The position numbers and the translations under genes are program-made. DNA of 64,000 nucleotides from Erodium maritimum. Taxonomy: Eukaryota; Streptophyta; Magnoliopsida; Geraniales; Geraniaceae. The DNA lies in the NCBI GenBank assembly GCA_963921825.1, contig OY997593.1, positions 47,290,039-47,354,038 on the forward strand. Direction: 5' to 3'. Positions 12,986 through 25,280 of the stretch are shown in pieces (the stretch's first letter is position 1; each line of letters opens with the position of its first letter). The notes beneath the pieces were generated by a model that was not told the DNA's origin, made no database searches, and saw nothing but the letters and a program-made list of their open reading frames with translations.

Positions 12986-13529
12986 TTGTGTGTTGTTGAT
13001 GGTTGAAGGTGGGTAGATAAGATATGTTTTTTGTATATATTTTTTATAATTAAAATCTTAATTCAAAAAAAAAGAATTAAAATCTGATATAAAGTAATTA
13101 AATATGATTTTATAAAATAATTAGATTTATTTATTTTTTCTGGAACAATAAATATATATAATAAAAAAATTTATGAAATTTTAAAAGTTTTTTTTTTTTA
13201 TCTATTTATAAGTATTTAAAAAAATATTAATACATATATGAAAAAAGAATAAAAGATAATATTAGTAAAGGGTAAAGTTGAGTAGTTATGATTTGAGAAT
13301 GAAATTTGGAACATGTGAGGGTATCTTGACCATTTTAAAATGTTTAAACAAGCATGTGCACCTCACATGGTTTTCAACTAACGATTTCTATCAAAACTAA
13401 CAGATTTTGTTCGTTTGTAACAATTTCCATTACTCTTCCGTTACAATCTATACCAACTCAAAGTTACACGTACCTAAGTTAAAACCATAGTCATTGAACA
13501 TTTGTTTCCTCGAGAACCCCCTTTTTATA

Positions 13530-14455
13530 TACTAAAAAGGTGCAATTTCATTAGATAAAGTTCAAACGACAATAGAAGTACATCAGAGAAACCCCTGACC
13601 ACAATAAAAGAGTTATTACATGGTATTGAGCCCCGCAGGTCTGTCCACACATGAACCGACACATGTGGTTTCTTGAAAAGCCATAAAGGCCAACTGAAAC
13701 GAAAAAGAAGAAAGTGCCATAAAGGCGCACTGAAAACAAAATTAAACTAGGACAAAACCAATGACTGCTGCTCAGGCTATAGCCTTCACGCTCCATTCGT
13801 TGTATTAAACTGAACCTGTGATCCTTTATTTAAAGGCGAACTGAAAATAAAACTAAACTATGATGAAACCAATAATTGCTGCTCAAGTGTAGCCTTCATG
13901 CTCAATTCGATGTATTAAACCGAACCTGCGATCATTGATTTCAAGAGGAGAAAAAAAAACTCATTCGCTTAGCCGAATCCATAATCGATAGAGGGGTCGA
14001 GGAGGGAGCTGAGGTGTATGCCATGAGAGAGGCGGTGTCCGAGATGATGACGACGACTTCAACGACGGCGGCGACGACTTTAGAGGGTGCGGTGGTGGAG
14101 GCCAGGGAGGAGAGCGTGCCAGTGGCGGATTCAGCGACAACGGTGATTGATCAGGATCGATGACCCGATATAGTGAGGCCGCGGGACTCCAAGGAGGTGA
14201 GGTTGATCAATGCTGAGGTGAGCTAGATAAAAACTAGGATCGGTAGACACACCGTTGGTGGCGGGAGGGAGCCAACGTCGCGGCGGCTAGATACGGTTCA
14301 AAAGGAACCCTAACAAGAAAAACTTTCGCAAAACCCAAAGGAAATGTGAAAGGGAGAATATGGAGAGAAACTAGAAGCATAACCATAGCATAGGCCATAG
14401 TAATAACCATAGTCATATCCATGACTTTGTCTCCGTATGGCGGCTCCGTCTCAGA
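13530..14455 (-). mobile_element. Retroposon of the 'MxMTMxI' leader family, minus-strand copy
   Basis: On the minus strand the unit starts in a GC-rich leader near 14455 and soon encodes a hydrophobic N-terminal peptide (ATG at 14422). That peptide is clearly homologous to the one encoded at 23198 on the plus strand. The unit ends near 13535 with 'tctaatgaaattgcacctttt', a 3' end shared with the elements ending near 23995 and 27080. An imperfect duplication of about 110 bp (13722-13830 and 13834-13940) lies in its 3' half. It is probably non-autonomous and LINE-mobilised. Confidence 0.5.
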
Positions 14456-14779
14456 GCTCGAGAAACCCCTATTATTTTTATTTGAACGAAAGGTACAAGT
14501 ATTATTTAGATCTCAGATTGAATGATATAGTGTAGTGCGGCAGGTACAAGGCCCGACCACTAAAGAACACACACTAAACGAGTTTCCCATGCTAACCAGT
14601 GGAAAGCTTTGTTCGCAGTTTTTTTTTTACAAATTGAAGGGCAATCCCCTCGTGTTGAGAAAGCAAAAGACGAATGTCTCGAATAATAGTCCCCACTGGA
14701 GAAGTCGAGGGTTCCCCGTGGAGAATCATATTGATGAGGAATTGAGATTCCGACCGAACTATAATAGAATCCCCTAGCT

Positions 14780-16876
14780 TGGGCGCATTCTAAAGAGCAG
14801 TAGCCAAGGCGTAAGCCTCCACCATGATCGGAGACCAACTCCCTGGGAGCAGGGCATTAGCATCCAGGTGGATCGTCCCACGTATATCCCTTGCGATTAT
14901 GCCCCACGCCGATAAGTTCATATCTTGGAATATCGCCCCATCAACATTAATAGCTATGGTACTTGGGGGCGGCCTGATCAACTTAGCCGGCCAGGATGGG
15001 GCTTGCGGCCGGATCGGGGTAGCCACGGATTTTGCTTCTTGCCATGCCTTAAGGTGCACCGCCGCCGATGAGATCACTCGTAGAGCAGCTGGGGACACCC
15101 CTCCCTATTTCATATCATTTCTTGCATTCCATATCTCCCATAAGACATATAGCTTTTCGGTCACCTTATGTCTCGGTTTCCTAGCTTATATCCCCTCCCA
15201 CCACTGCACAAAACTTCCACCCGGGCCCTGAGGGCTTCCAAATTAGGACCAACATGTCTTTGTAAACCCACACTCCAGGAATAGATGTTCAATTTTTTCC
15301 AGGGCCCGACCACATATATCACACGTGGCCAATACCGGGACAAAGCGTTGGTTGAGGTTGGAAGCGACTTGGAACGTACCTGTTAGACATCTCTATCGAA
15401 AGATCAAGAGACAAGGTGGTGCTGGAATATTCCAAAGGTTTGACCATGCCACTAATGTCATGTTCTAACGGGAAGCATGCCCTTCACCTGTTAGTAAAGA
15501 GTAACCTTCCTTTGTAGTGTACACTCCGGCTTGCTCAGAAGCCCAATACCAGATGTCCTTAGTCCGAAGGTCAGAGAGAAGTATATGGAGGATGTGAGCC
15601 ATTTCCTCTTCTGGAAACAACTGGGCCAATAACGGTGCATCCCAGCATAACCTCCCCGAAATCATTAACCCCGCTATCCGAGCTCCGCCCAATGAAGGCG
15701 GTGTCGAAGTGATATGGGGGTAAAGGGCCAACAACCACGGGGTATCCTTAATGTAGGTGTCTAGGCCATCACCTATTGCAATACGAAGCCCCTTCCGAAG
15801 AAGATCTTGATTGGATATAGTACTGGCCCACGTAAAGCTAGGATTGGATGCAGTTGTAGCTTCTAAGAAACTAGTCTTAGTAAAATAACGTGCTTTCAGC
15901 ACACAAACCATTAGAGAATGAGGATTATGAATCAAGCTTCACACATGCTTCCCTAAAAGTGATGTGTTGACATCACTTATATGACAAAACGCTACCCCTT
16001 TCCACTTTGGGCATGCACATCTTATCCAAGTCTTGCCAAATAATAGGTCGATTTGACTTGGCCCCCACCAGAACCGGGCTAGAGCTACGTGGATCCGGGA
16101 TACAATTTTAGCGGGTGCCCTGAATACTGACATAACATAAACTGGAAGAGATGTAAAAACTGATCGGATCATAACTTCTCGACCAACCGGGGATAGAAGT
16201 TTCATGTCCAAAGAACGGATACGCTTTATGATTCGGTCCCCTATATACGTCATTGCTTCAATTCTGTTCCGACCGACCATATTGTGGACCCCGAGATACA
16301 TGGAGGTCGTTGACGTCTCCCCAATAGCCAATATCTGGCAACAACGCTGCTTGACCGTCGTCGGGGTATTCTTGCTAAATAGGACCGATGATTTATTAAG
16401 ATTTAGGACATGGCCAGACAACCGGCCAAAGAGGCCGAGAATATCCTTAACTGTTTGAGCATCCTTCGGCGTAGCACCACAAAAAATATAGCAGTCGTCG
16501 GCGAAAAATATGTGTGAGATTTTCGGAGGTCACCTCCCCACCCGAACACCATTAAGCCGGCCCTGCTCTTGGGCATGACGTAGTACAAAGGAAAGCCCTT
16601 CCATGCAAAGTAAGAACAAATAAAGGGACAACGGGTCCCCTTGGCGTAGTCCCTGAGACGGGGTAAATCGAGGTGTATCCCTCCCTCCAGAGGAGACAAT
16701 ATATTGCACGGACTTCATACAGTAGGCCGCTAATTCCCTCCATTCCGCTGAAAAGCCTAGTCGGGTCATAATACTAAGGAGAAAGTCTCATTCCACCCGG
16801 TTGTAGGCCTTACTCATGTCCAGTTTGAGTGACATGAACCACAGATTGTCGTGCTGCTTCTACCGAAGATAATGAA
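14780..16876 (-). pseudogene. LINE ORF2 remnant: reverse transcriptase centre to RNase H
   Basis: From 16876 downward the frame contains the LINE phrase LKLDMSKAYNRVE followed by a TGA where the family has Trp. Next come a GLRQGDPLS-type motif (about 16660) and an FADD catalytic box (about 16500). LNLNKS and 'thumb' regions follow, then a linker with a Trp/Tyr-rich 'TKEGYSLLT' stretch (about 15500). The end is an RNase H-like part (NVDGA..., about 14950). In plant L1-clade LINEs these are the polymerase and the C-terminal RNase H. At least two frameshifts and several stops interrupt the frame, so no active enzyme can be made. Confidence 0.8.
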
Positions 16877-19443
16877 TGTAAAAACCGCCCCCGGTCAATC
16901 CCGATCGACCCGGAGGTTTTCGGCGAAAGTTGACTTTTTGCCGAAAAAGTCAATCGATGACTCCGAAAGTCATTCGGGACCTTTCTGGGGCCCAAAAAGC
17001 TTAGTCGCCGTTACGGTTAACTTAGTTGGGCCGTTTCCTTTCAAATGACTGTAATATTGGAAAAAGTTAACCCGGGGTCAACTTCGGTCAAACCTCGAGA
17101 TTTATTTAATAATTTATTGGTGTGCTGAGTTATTTTGAATGAGGTGGTCCCCACTATGGACACATGTCCATAGTGCCTTGGAGGAGAAGAAACAAGGTCT
17201 AATGACCATTTTACCCTCAAAAGCTTGGGCATAAAAGGCATTTAAGTGAGAGGGCATATTGGACATTTCAAGGGTAGGTTAAAGCCCTCACTTGGGTCAC
17301 TTTTCAGCCATTATTCTATTGTGGCCGAATTTGGGAGAGAGAGGAAGAAGAAAATTGGTTTTGGAGAGTTGAAGAAGAAGAAAGGAGGGAAAATGGAAGC
17401 TTGAAGCCATTTTCTACCCAAAATATCTCAAAAACTCTTGATTCTTCATCTATTCTTCATCCTTAAGGTAAATCCCTCTTTTATTTTCGTTTCTATCAAT
17501 TTTGGCTCATGGTTTTTGAAGAAAATGATGAACAATGGTTAAGTTTTGGAGTTTGGTGTTTGGATGATGAAGTTTTGGAGGAAATTGATGTTGGATGATT
17601 GGTTTTGTTGAGTTTTGTGGAGTTTTTATGAATACCCATGGTGGGTTTTGAAGTAGAGACGTTTAGGGACTGTTTTTGGAGCTTTGGGAGGTCATCAATG
17701 GAGGTTTTTGGGTTATTGTCGTGAAAATCGCGGCTGGAGGAAGAAGAAGGCGGAACAGTGTTGAACCGTCATAGATCCGTGACGGGAGACGTCACGGCTC
17801 CGTGAGGAGAACTGTGACGGCGCAGCCCACGGATCCGTGACCAGATCCTTGGCGGACCTGATTTGGGCTTTTGGACCCTTTTGTTTGAATTTCGAGTAAT
17901 TGGAACAGAGTTTTCATAGCTGGGTCCTTTTGGGGTTAATTGGGAGTTTTCCTCGTTGAGCCTTTGTGAATTACTCTTAATTCGGGTGTTGTTTTGTGAT
18001 CCAAGACTTTAGACCCGCGCTCGGAGGAGGAGGAGACGTTTGGACTTCGTGACGAGACGGAGGGGAAGCTAGCCAGGTCGTCAGTAGCTAGGAGTTAAGA
18101 GTTGATCACTTTTGAGGTAGGGAAAGTAGTGAATACCAGTTTAATTGCGGAAAGTTACTAGCATGCTTTTAAAATAATAATAATAACCGGAAAGGTCCTA
18201 GTTCACATATAGGATGTGATTCACTAGAATAACCGCTTTCAACTACATAATAACCGGACGAGTCTTAGTTTGCATGTAGGATGTGATTCACTAGAATAAT
18301 CGCTTTCAATTCTTGGGAAATTGTCGTGCTGGTAGAATGGCCATGTCGAGCCTCAGGTTGTGTGCTGATTGATATGCCATGATCTTTGATTGAGATGCAT
18401 GATGTGTGACTTAGTATCGATAAGATTAAGAATCATGGTATGATAAACTCGGTGTAGCATGTTGTGGCTATGCGTGGGCAAGTGTGCCGTGATTGATGTG
18501 ATGTAAATCTTTGGTTGTGATATGATCGGGTGAGTGATAGACCGATTTGTGTGTTATGGTGAGTTGGCTCGGTTGGTGTACCGTGGTCGAACTATAGCAT
18601 TGTGAAGCGTGCTATTCTCTTGATGTGTGTTCCAAGAGGAGGTGTGTCCGGTATGATACCTACACTGAGAGAGTATGCCGGTGTAGAGTATCGAGGACGA
18701 GGACGGTTTAACCTTTACCCCGATGCTATGTGGTCCGGGAAGGCATACGACCGAGGTATGTGTCGGTCCGTTATGCATGTGGCCCCGATTCTACGTGATG
18801 GGAAGACGTCCGACTGAGGGATTTCCGGTCTGGGATGTTACCCCGAGTTTACGGACGGGAAGATGTCGAGACCGATGCTCCGTGTTCCGGTACGATATAA
18901 ATGGGACGGGCTGTGATAGTCGGTGATAATGGGAACAGTTGTACCAAATTACGTGTTGTTCTGCTGTGTGTTCTGTGCGTGTTGATTTGGCTATGTGTGT
19001 TGTATAATTTGTGATTGTGGTCTTGCGAGAGTGATTGGTGGTTGGTACCTGTCCCGTGGGCGTTGTTGATAGTTATGCTTTGCTAGTATGCCCTAATTGG
19101 ACGGTTACTCGTGGTGGTGAACTAAGGTCCATAACCTTAACTACTTTTCCTACTGAGCGAAGCCTCACCCCTTACCTTGTTGTGTTTCAAGTATTGAGCG
19201 AGATTTGTACTAGCTGGATGCTCGACGCTTGGGAGCTACCGAGGGTCCTAGGCTAGCTTGTCTAGAGACGTATTGTTGTTTTGAACTCTTTTACTACGTA
19301 CTTTTTACCGATTTGTTGACTCGTGTGGATATTTGGAAGTTTAAATCGTTATTTGAGACCCTTTTTCATTATTAAACTACTTTATTATTTGCTGTTTTAT
19401 TTCACGTCTCGAATCCGGTCAAAACTGGATTTGGGGCGTGACA
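16877..19443 (-). mobile_element. Solo LTR B (2,567 bp, same family as A, inverted)
   Basis: On the plus strand it reads TGTAAAAACC...GGGGCGTGACA; on the minus strand it starts TGTCACGCCCC like solo LTR A. A perfect 5-bp TSD, ATGAA, flanks it at 16872-16876 and 19444-19448. It interrupts the LINE reverse transcriptase, whose frame resumes on the other side. There is no internal region, so it is a solo LTR. Confidence 0.92.
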
Positions 19444-21140
19444 ATGAATGACCTCAAAAGCAATAAGAATGTTATCCTGGATACATCTACCAGGAATGAA
19501 AGCTCCTTGCGTATCAGAGATACTAGCATGAAAGAGGGGTCGCAAGCGGTTGGCCAAGAATTTAGAAAGAATCCTGAAGATCACGTTACACAAGGCGACT
19601 GGACGGAGGTCGGTCACTACATCTTGGTCTGGCTTCTTGGGGATCAAGACGATGGAGGTATCGCTCAGAGTTTGGTCAAGCCCCCTAGATGCCAGCACTT
19701 CTTAGATAAAAAGGATAACTTCTTCTACCACAACCGGCCAGTAGTGCTGATAGAAATGGGGATTAAGGCCGTCCGGACTCGAGGACTTATCTGGTCCCAT
19801 TTGAAATACTGCCAACTTGACCCCCCCTTTTCCGAGCATGGAGCCAACAGGGACTTATTGTTTTCCAGTGTAATACATTGAGGGAGAAGAATGGGGAATT
19901 CCCTAAGATCCGCCTGACTTGACTGAAATAGCTGACCAAAGTAATCCAAATTAGTAATCGCATGCCCGTGTCCCAAGTAACCAGATCTCTTGTGTAATTT
20001 CGGAGAGACAACACCACATTTATCCTACGACAATATGAACAAGCGGCCTGAAATAATTTCGTGTTACGGTCCTCCTCATCCAGCCAATGCTTCTTCGCTC
20101 GTTGACGCCAGAAAGCCACTTGTTCCCTTAAAGCCTTTTCATACTGGATCTTGATAGCCTCACGTTTATGCATTCCAGCTCTATCAGATCTACCATTTAA
20201 TTCAGCAATCCTCCGCTTGCACCATTTAATGTGGTTAATGTTCTTCTTGAAGTGATGCTAGCCCCATTCATTTAACGTTTTACCCACTGTATGAATCACC
20301 TATGTGATTGGTTTTTTTTGTCGGGTCCTTATCCCAGTGTGTTTGGATCAACCGCGCCGTAGTATGGATCCCTTACCCATTGATATTGGAATTTATATTA
20401 GGGGGCCCTCAATGAGGTATCTTCCGAGCCAGAGAGAGAAGGGCCGACCAATGATCTGAGGTCGTTACTCTAGTGTTACGGAAATCCAGATCCGAGAGGG
20501 AATAGAAATAAGGGGTAGAGATCAAGGCTCTGTCCAGGCGGGATTGGATCCTCTCGTCACGTCTGCACCCCCTAAACCAGGTATACTGATGTCCCGTCAT
20601 AGGACGTCAACTAACCGCAGATCGCCCACCATAGAGCTGAAATCATCCATGAGACTTAAATGGTAGTTACCCCCACCTGTCGTTTCATTAGGATCAAGAA
20701 TTTCATTAAAGTCTCCTATCATTATCCATTTCGGCCTCGTCGGGGTATGTAGGCGATGGCTCATCTCCCATGTACGATACTGATGTTCTCTACGATGCTC
20801 CCCATAGATACCTGTGAGTCCCAGATCCCCATGTCCCGGTGCCGAGATGTCCACGTCGATATACCTTGCAGACGATTGGAGCACTACGTCAATCCCCGAG
20901 ACCCAGAACAGAGCCAAACCCCTCTTATTCTGGGCATCCTGGCTCCCCCGAGAGGTAGATTAAGGGACATAGCAAAAGTCCTGAAACCCCATCATACGAG
21001 AAAGAAGGACACAATTTTGTTCAGTCAGAAGGGTTTCCGACATGAAAAGCAAGTGAGGGTGGTGATCCCGGAGTAGATGGCGGAGTTGCTGCTTGTGAAT
21101 TCCGGTCCCCATCCCCTGACAATTCCAAGCCAAGATCCGA
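19444..21140 (-). pseudogene. LINE ORF2 remnant: endonuclease and reverse transcriptase N-terminus
   Basis: Starting near 21140 the minus strand encodes an ILAWNCQGMG motif, the N-terminus of an AP-type endonuclease. It continues with GDFNEIL (about 20710) and SDHWS (about 20460), the metal-binding and catalytic signatures of that fold. The beginning of the reverse transcriptase follows, with VLIPKK, DLRPVALCNV and GAFIPGRCIQDN near 19650-19480. The sequence then hits the TSD of solo LTR B. Stops and frame changes are frequent. Confidence 0.8.
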
Positions 21141-21813
21141 AGATCTGGCGGTTGTCAGGGGATCCCAATACCTTGCAGACGGCGCCATTGGGAGAACCCC
21201 TAACCCTGGATCCTAGTGGCGTTGCGATTGCCCAGAATTTGGAAGAGGGTTGCGGAGAAGGTGTGGGGATCGGGTATGGGGTCGCTGGTGTGAAAGCGAA
21301 GCCTGGCCGGACGTCCCAAAATTGACCCCCCCACCCACGAAACCCTGTGAGTAAATGTTATTCAGGCCTGGGATAGGCGACGTTGGGGAAGAGGGGATTT
21401 AAGAGGTGCACTTTGACGCAAGAGGGTAAGATCGGAACACCACCGGGAGAAAGAAAAACGACGCAATCGTAAGGAGAGGAGGCGCACAGAAACCCTAGCA
21501 GACGCCGTACCTCTTAAAATTCCATATTATTAACCAACTTTAAATTGTAACTACTAATCAAACAAACCGTTAATTGTCCTATTGGTTTTTCATAGTACTA
21601 CTATTCCAGTATTGCTCTACAGCAAGATTTTTCTTCTAAATATAATTTCATCTCTCTTTGAATAAAAAAACAAATTTAAAATACGTTGGTGTGGGTACAG
21701 ACGAAGGAAAGAGCTGTAAAACAATTAAAAAACAGAGAGGCATATATAGTTGTTGTCCCAAGTTGTAGCCTCTCCTTGTCTTCCATGCCCTCTTGTGTCT
21801 CTCTCTTGGGAAA

Positions 21814-22482
21814 ATGTTGAAGCCATTACCCAAAAGATGTTGCTCTATTAACATTCCAAACCCATCGACCCCTGCAAAATCCATGGAAGATGTTTGGAGC
21901 GATCTGGTTCTCCCGGCAGCCGTGTCAGCCGCCCCCACCGGCAACCGCCCTGTGTTTCAGGGGCTGAGCCTCCACGATTTCTTATTAACAGAGAGAGACC
22001 CAGCAACTATTCCCACTCCCCCTCCGACCACCACCACCACTACTATTCCTATGGCCGATGCTCCTCCACTTGCTACTAATAAAAGGGCCCGTGGTGAGGA
22101 TACTCGCTATAAGCGGATGGTCAAGAACAGAGAGTCGGCGGCTCGCTCCAGAGCTAGGAGACAGGTACCTCACCAACTGTTTCTCAAAGTATTTGCTAAC
22201 TTAATTATATATAATAATTATATATAAATTGGCAGGCTTATACGTATGAGTTGGAACTTGAAATTGCTCATCTGCAGAAAGAGAATGCCAAGTTGACGAA
22301 GCTGCTGCAGAATAAGGTGAAACAAACAAAACAATTTATAGGTCTAAATTAGAGTGTATGTATAGGTCAAATGATGACATGTGATTGTTTGTTAAAATCA
22401 GGACTTGCTGAAAGAAGCCCCTGCTGTTGCTGTTGAGCCCCAAAAGCATTCCCTTCACAGAACCCTAACAGCACCATTTTAA
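21814..22482 (+). CDS. FD: FD-type bZIP transcription factor (florigen partner)
   Basis: There are three exons: 21814-22164, 22236-22316 and 22402-22482. The introns are 71 and 85 bp, GT-AG and all phase 0, and the protein is 170 aa. The basic region and start of the zipper (residues about 95-145) contain RYKRMVKNRESAARSRARRQ, with the invariant N-x7-R signature, followed by heptad leucines. The N-terminal MEDVW block (residue 24 on) and the C-terminal RTLTAPF motif are hallmarks of FD. In that family the motif's Ser/Thr is phosphorylated, 14-3-3 proteins bind, and FT is recruited to activate floral identity genes in the shoot apex nucleus. I start at ATG 21814; an internal ATG at 21883 (MEDVW) is an alternative. 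At 170 aa it is shorter than typical FD proteins, with the loss in the linker. Orthology rather than a paralogous FD-like gene is not proved. Confidence 0.9.
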
Positions 22483-23140
22483 CTCCATCTGGATATGGAT
22501 CTAGTTGGTGTTTTTGCCTCAAGCTTGAGTCCTTTTCAACTCCACAAAAAGGAGATGGATGGATGTGGTGGTTGCTGCTTCAGTTTTTGGTGATAATGTA
22601 TAAATATTATGCTTAGACCTTAGTGATTTAGTGTGTGTGTGACATGTATAGTGCTTCTGCTCCTTAAAAAGATGTTTCATTCTTCTCCTACTCCTAACAT
22701 ATTTCTCTCTTGCTTTCCCATCTCATTATATTGCTTAATTTTTTAGTTTTTGCTTTTTCAATTAATTTACTTGTTTTATTTTTTGGAATAAAACTATTTT
22801 GATTGTTTTGTTGGTCAATGTACAAGTTGGTAGGGTGAATATATGTGGTGGGTATTGATTTCTTCCTCCTCTTTTTGGCACAATATAAGAATGTCCTCCT
22901 ATGACCCTGTTGGGCCCAACCTCCTTTCTTATTGTTTTTAACCGTTACCTTTTATACTTGGGCCTACTGACCACGTGAATCATGACCCACTTGACCTTTT
23001 TCTTTCTTTTTCTCAACAACTTTGACACCTAAAATATTTTTAATATCTTCATCACAAGTAGAATATTTATTATATTGTTTATTCATTATAATATAATATT
23101 AAATATTTATAAATTTTTTTTTTTATTAATTAAAAAATAG
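22483..23140. other. FD 3' flank and AT-rich intergenic DNA
   Basis: The first 300 bases are probably the FD 3' UTR, T-rich with possible polyadenylation signals. The rest is AT-rich spacer. I see no further gene. Confidence 0.4.
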
Positions 23141-23144
23141 ATAA

Positions 23145-23998
23145 TAATTTTTTTCTCTCTGCTAGGGTTTGAGAGTCTTGCCGCCGCCTACAGCTTCATG
23201 GCTATGACTATGACAATTGTTATAGCTTATGTCATGCTTCTTCTTCCATCTCTTTTCCAATCTCCCCTTTGCACTTTCCCTTTGAATCCTGCGAAGTTAT
23301 TCTCTGCTAAGGCTTCTTTCAAGCCATCGCGTCGTTGGCCGCCTCCCGCCATCAACGGAGCATCTCCCGATCTGTTTCGGTCTCTGCTCTACCCCAGGGG
23401 TTACCGTCTCTACAGTCGTCGTCCCTGATGCTGCCGTTGCCGTCCTTGAAGCCGTCGTCGCCCCTACTGTTTTCGCCGCCTCGGATGTCGCTGTCGTCGC
23501 CATCCCTAGAGGTGTCCCTGAAGTTGCAACTGTCGGCTCTGTTGCAGCAGGCGCGTCCCCTTCGCTGGCCTCCACCGCCGCAACCGCCTCGTCCCCTTTC
23601 ACGATTATGGCTCTGGCTAATCGAAAGGGTTTTAGTTATTTTGTTTGAGTTTATCTTTGTAGGATCAATGCCTATCGATCAGAGAATCAATGACTTCTCC
23701 AGAGAGGGGAGTATCAGAGTCTGGCCCCAAGACGATGTTGTGCCTCCCACCATCACCATTACTGTTGAGGTCCCTCAAGATCTCCGGTACCCCGCTCTTC
23801 TTCACCGTCTTCTCTCTTTGCCCAAGAGGCAGCATCTGTCCGTGGGGCATCAAAATACTGTATGTGACAGTTCTGATATGAAAAGGCTCAGTGAACCATT
23901 ATTCATTCATATTGACCTTGCCGTGGTCGAGGAACATGTTTCTCGATGCACAACAATATAATCGATTATCAAAGTTATAAAATTACACCTTTCGCTAA
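23145..23998 (+). mobile_element. Retroposon of the 'MxMTMxI' leader family, plus-strand copy
   Basis: It begins near 'ctctgctagggtttgag' and encodes from 23198 a hydrophobic peptide homologous to the minus-strand one at 14422. A second frame (23335-23961) of Ser/Pro/Leu-rich sequence and then a better-behaved segment follows. The end is 'ttataaaattacacctttcgctaaaaa' near 23998. Possible short TSD 'agataat' flanks it (about 23131 and 24009). The two copies share leader, peptide and 3' end but differ in between, so this is a dispersed family. The function of the peptide is unknown. Confidence 0.5.
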
Positions 23999-23999
23999 A

Positions 24000-25270
24000 A
24001 AGAAAAACAGATAATTAAAATTAGTGTTGTTGTTTGGATTTTTACGTAGATGCATCATCAATTGCTAAGTCGGCGTACGTTAGTAGAAGTGGGGAGCTGT
24101 CGTGTGGACGGGAGGAGAACATAGCCTTGGTCGCGGGCCCATTTCATTATATCTGGGTTTGCTATCGTGAGAAGGAGTGATCATGGTTCCAACTTTTGAG
24201 GAGAGTCTACAAAATCAGATACCATTATTCTATTGGAGAAAACCATGTCTTAATAAGAGTGAACACAAACAAAACTCAAGATATACACGTTGGTCTAAAA
24301 TGTATATTCAAATTTATTCTAAAATGCTATGGAAACCACGAACAACGATGCCTTCATTTGGATGTATTTTTGGAGTACGCATTACATACCCAAACATCAC
24401 TGAGTATACAATGGGTCTTCTAACCGTTATAGAATAATGGTAAGTAATGGCTGCAAGTAAACCATGTGCATGAGTAGGGTATATCCGAGTTAAGTTTTCA
24501 ATGAGTTGCTCGAACTCAGTTGCATAAATATTCAATTCAAGTGTGAACTGAATTTAAGCTTACGAGCAGATGACGTAGGTTTTTTCGACGCGTCGATTCA
24601 TACCTTTAGAGATGAAGCGATCGATCTTTTTCATTTAAACAAGTTTTTTTCAACGTCGAATCAATGCACGAATTGTAGACTATCTACAATTCAGTCGACA
24701 GTGACGACTCAGAATTAGACAACGACAACTTTGACTATTTGATATGTTGCTACAATGTGTTATATTTCTGGGCGAAGAAACTGCTACTCGAAGCAAAATC
24801 TGTAACCTGACGACCGATACAACAGAGTTTTGAATTGAATAAATAAGCCATCTACATTGTTATATGACTTGTTCTTCTATAAATGGGCACCGGAGCTTCA
24901 TTTTTCTTTCATAATACCAATTCTTTCTATGTCTTCATACATTCACCTCATCGATAATGCTTTTTTCTCTTCGTTCATAGATGCTTTTAATTTTGTCGAG
25001 TTCGACTCGGTGCACATCAACTATGTGACGTCATGAAAAAAAAATGCAGATTTCGAATGTGTCACGCTCGAAAACATGACCAACAATCATAGAGATGAAT
25101 TAAGCAACAGAACAGTGAAAAGCAGCATCAACTATTAATATATCATAAGATCCACAAAAATAATAGAGTGAGAGAGGTTGGGGACGAGAACAAGTATGCA
25201 GAATTGCAGGACTTAAGTAACCTAGTAGCGTTTTAGATAAAATAAAAACAGAGATTCCGAATCCCAGAGA
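24000..25270. other. Intergenic region between retroposon and SKP1 gene
   Basis: No conserved domain is found. Short open frames at 24177-24437 and 24506-24718 show no family resemblance. A TATA-like box (CTATAAATG, about 24876) precedes a 35-codon frame listed separately. Confidence 0.35.
24929..25036 (+). CDS. Possible small ORF (35 aa) downstream of a TATA-like box
   Basis: An ATG at 24929 opens 35 codons ending TGA at 25034-25036. A CTATAAATG box lies about 50 bp upstream and a CT-rich leader follows it, as in plant promoters. The peptide is acidic and Phe-rich, with no signal peptide or known motif. It could be the first exon of a longer gene or chance. Confidence 0.15.
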   Translation: MSSYIHLIDNAFFSSFIDAFNFVEFDSVHINYVTS

Positions 25271-25280
25271 GATGGAGTGT

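Larger units (their letters stand above)
14470..21510 (-). mobile_element. L1-type LINE, minus strand, split by solo LTR B
   Basis: Reading the minus strand, a leader and possible ORF1 remnant (about 21510-21140) is followed by an endonuclease, a reverse transcriptase and a C-terminal RNase H-like domain. The 3' end lies near 14470 with an A-rich tail ('aaataaaaataata'). Solo LTR B (16877-19443) was inserted in the reverse transcriptase region. Without the LTR the LINE is about 4.5 kb. Many frameshifts and stops show it is inactive. I found no convincing TSD. Confidence 0.8.

Noticed and set aside
14460-21530. TSD of the large LINE
   Set aside because: Only 'tattatt'-like words are shared by both flanks; in AT-rich DNA this is not significant.
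23297-23602. Ala/Thr-rich minus-strand frame
   Set aside because: Low-complexity antisense of a GTCGTC-rich retroposon leader; no conservation beyond composition.
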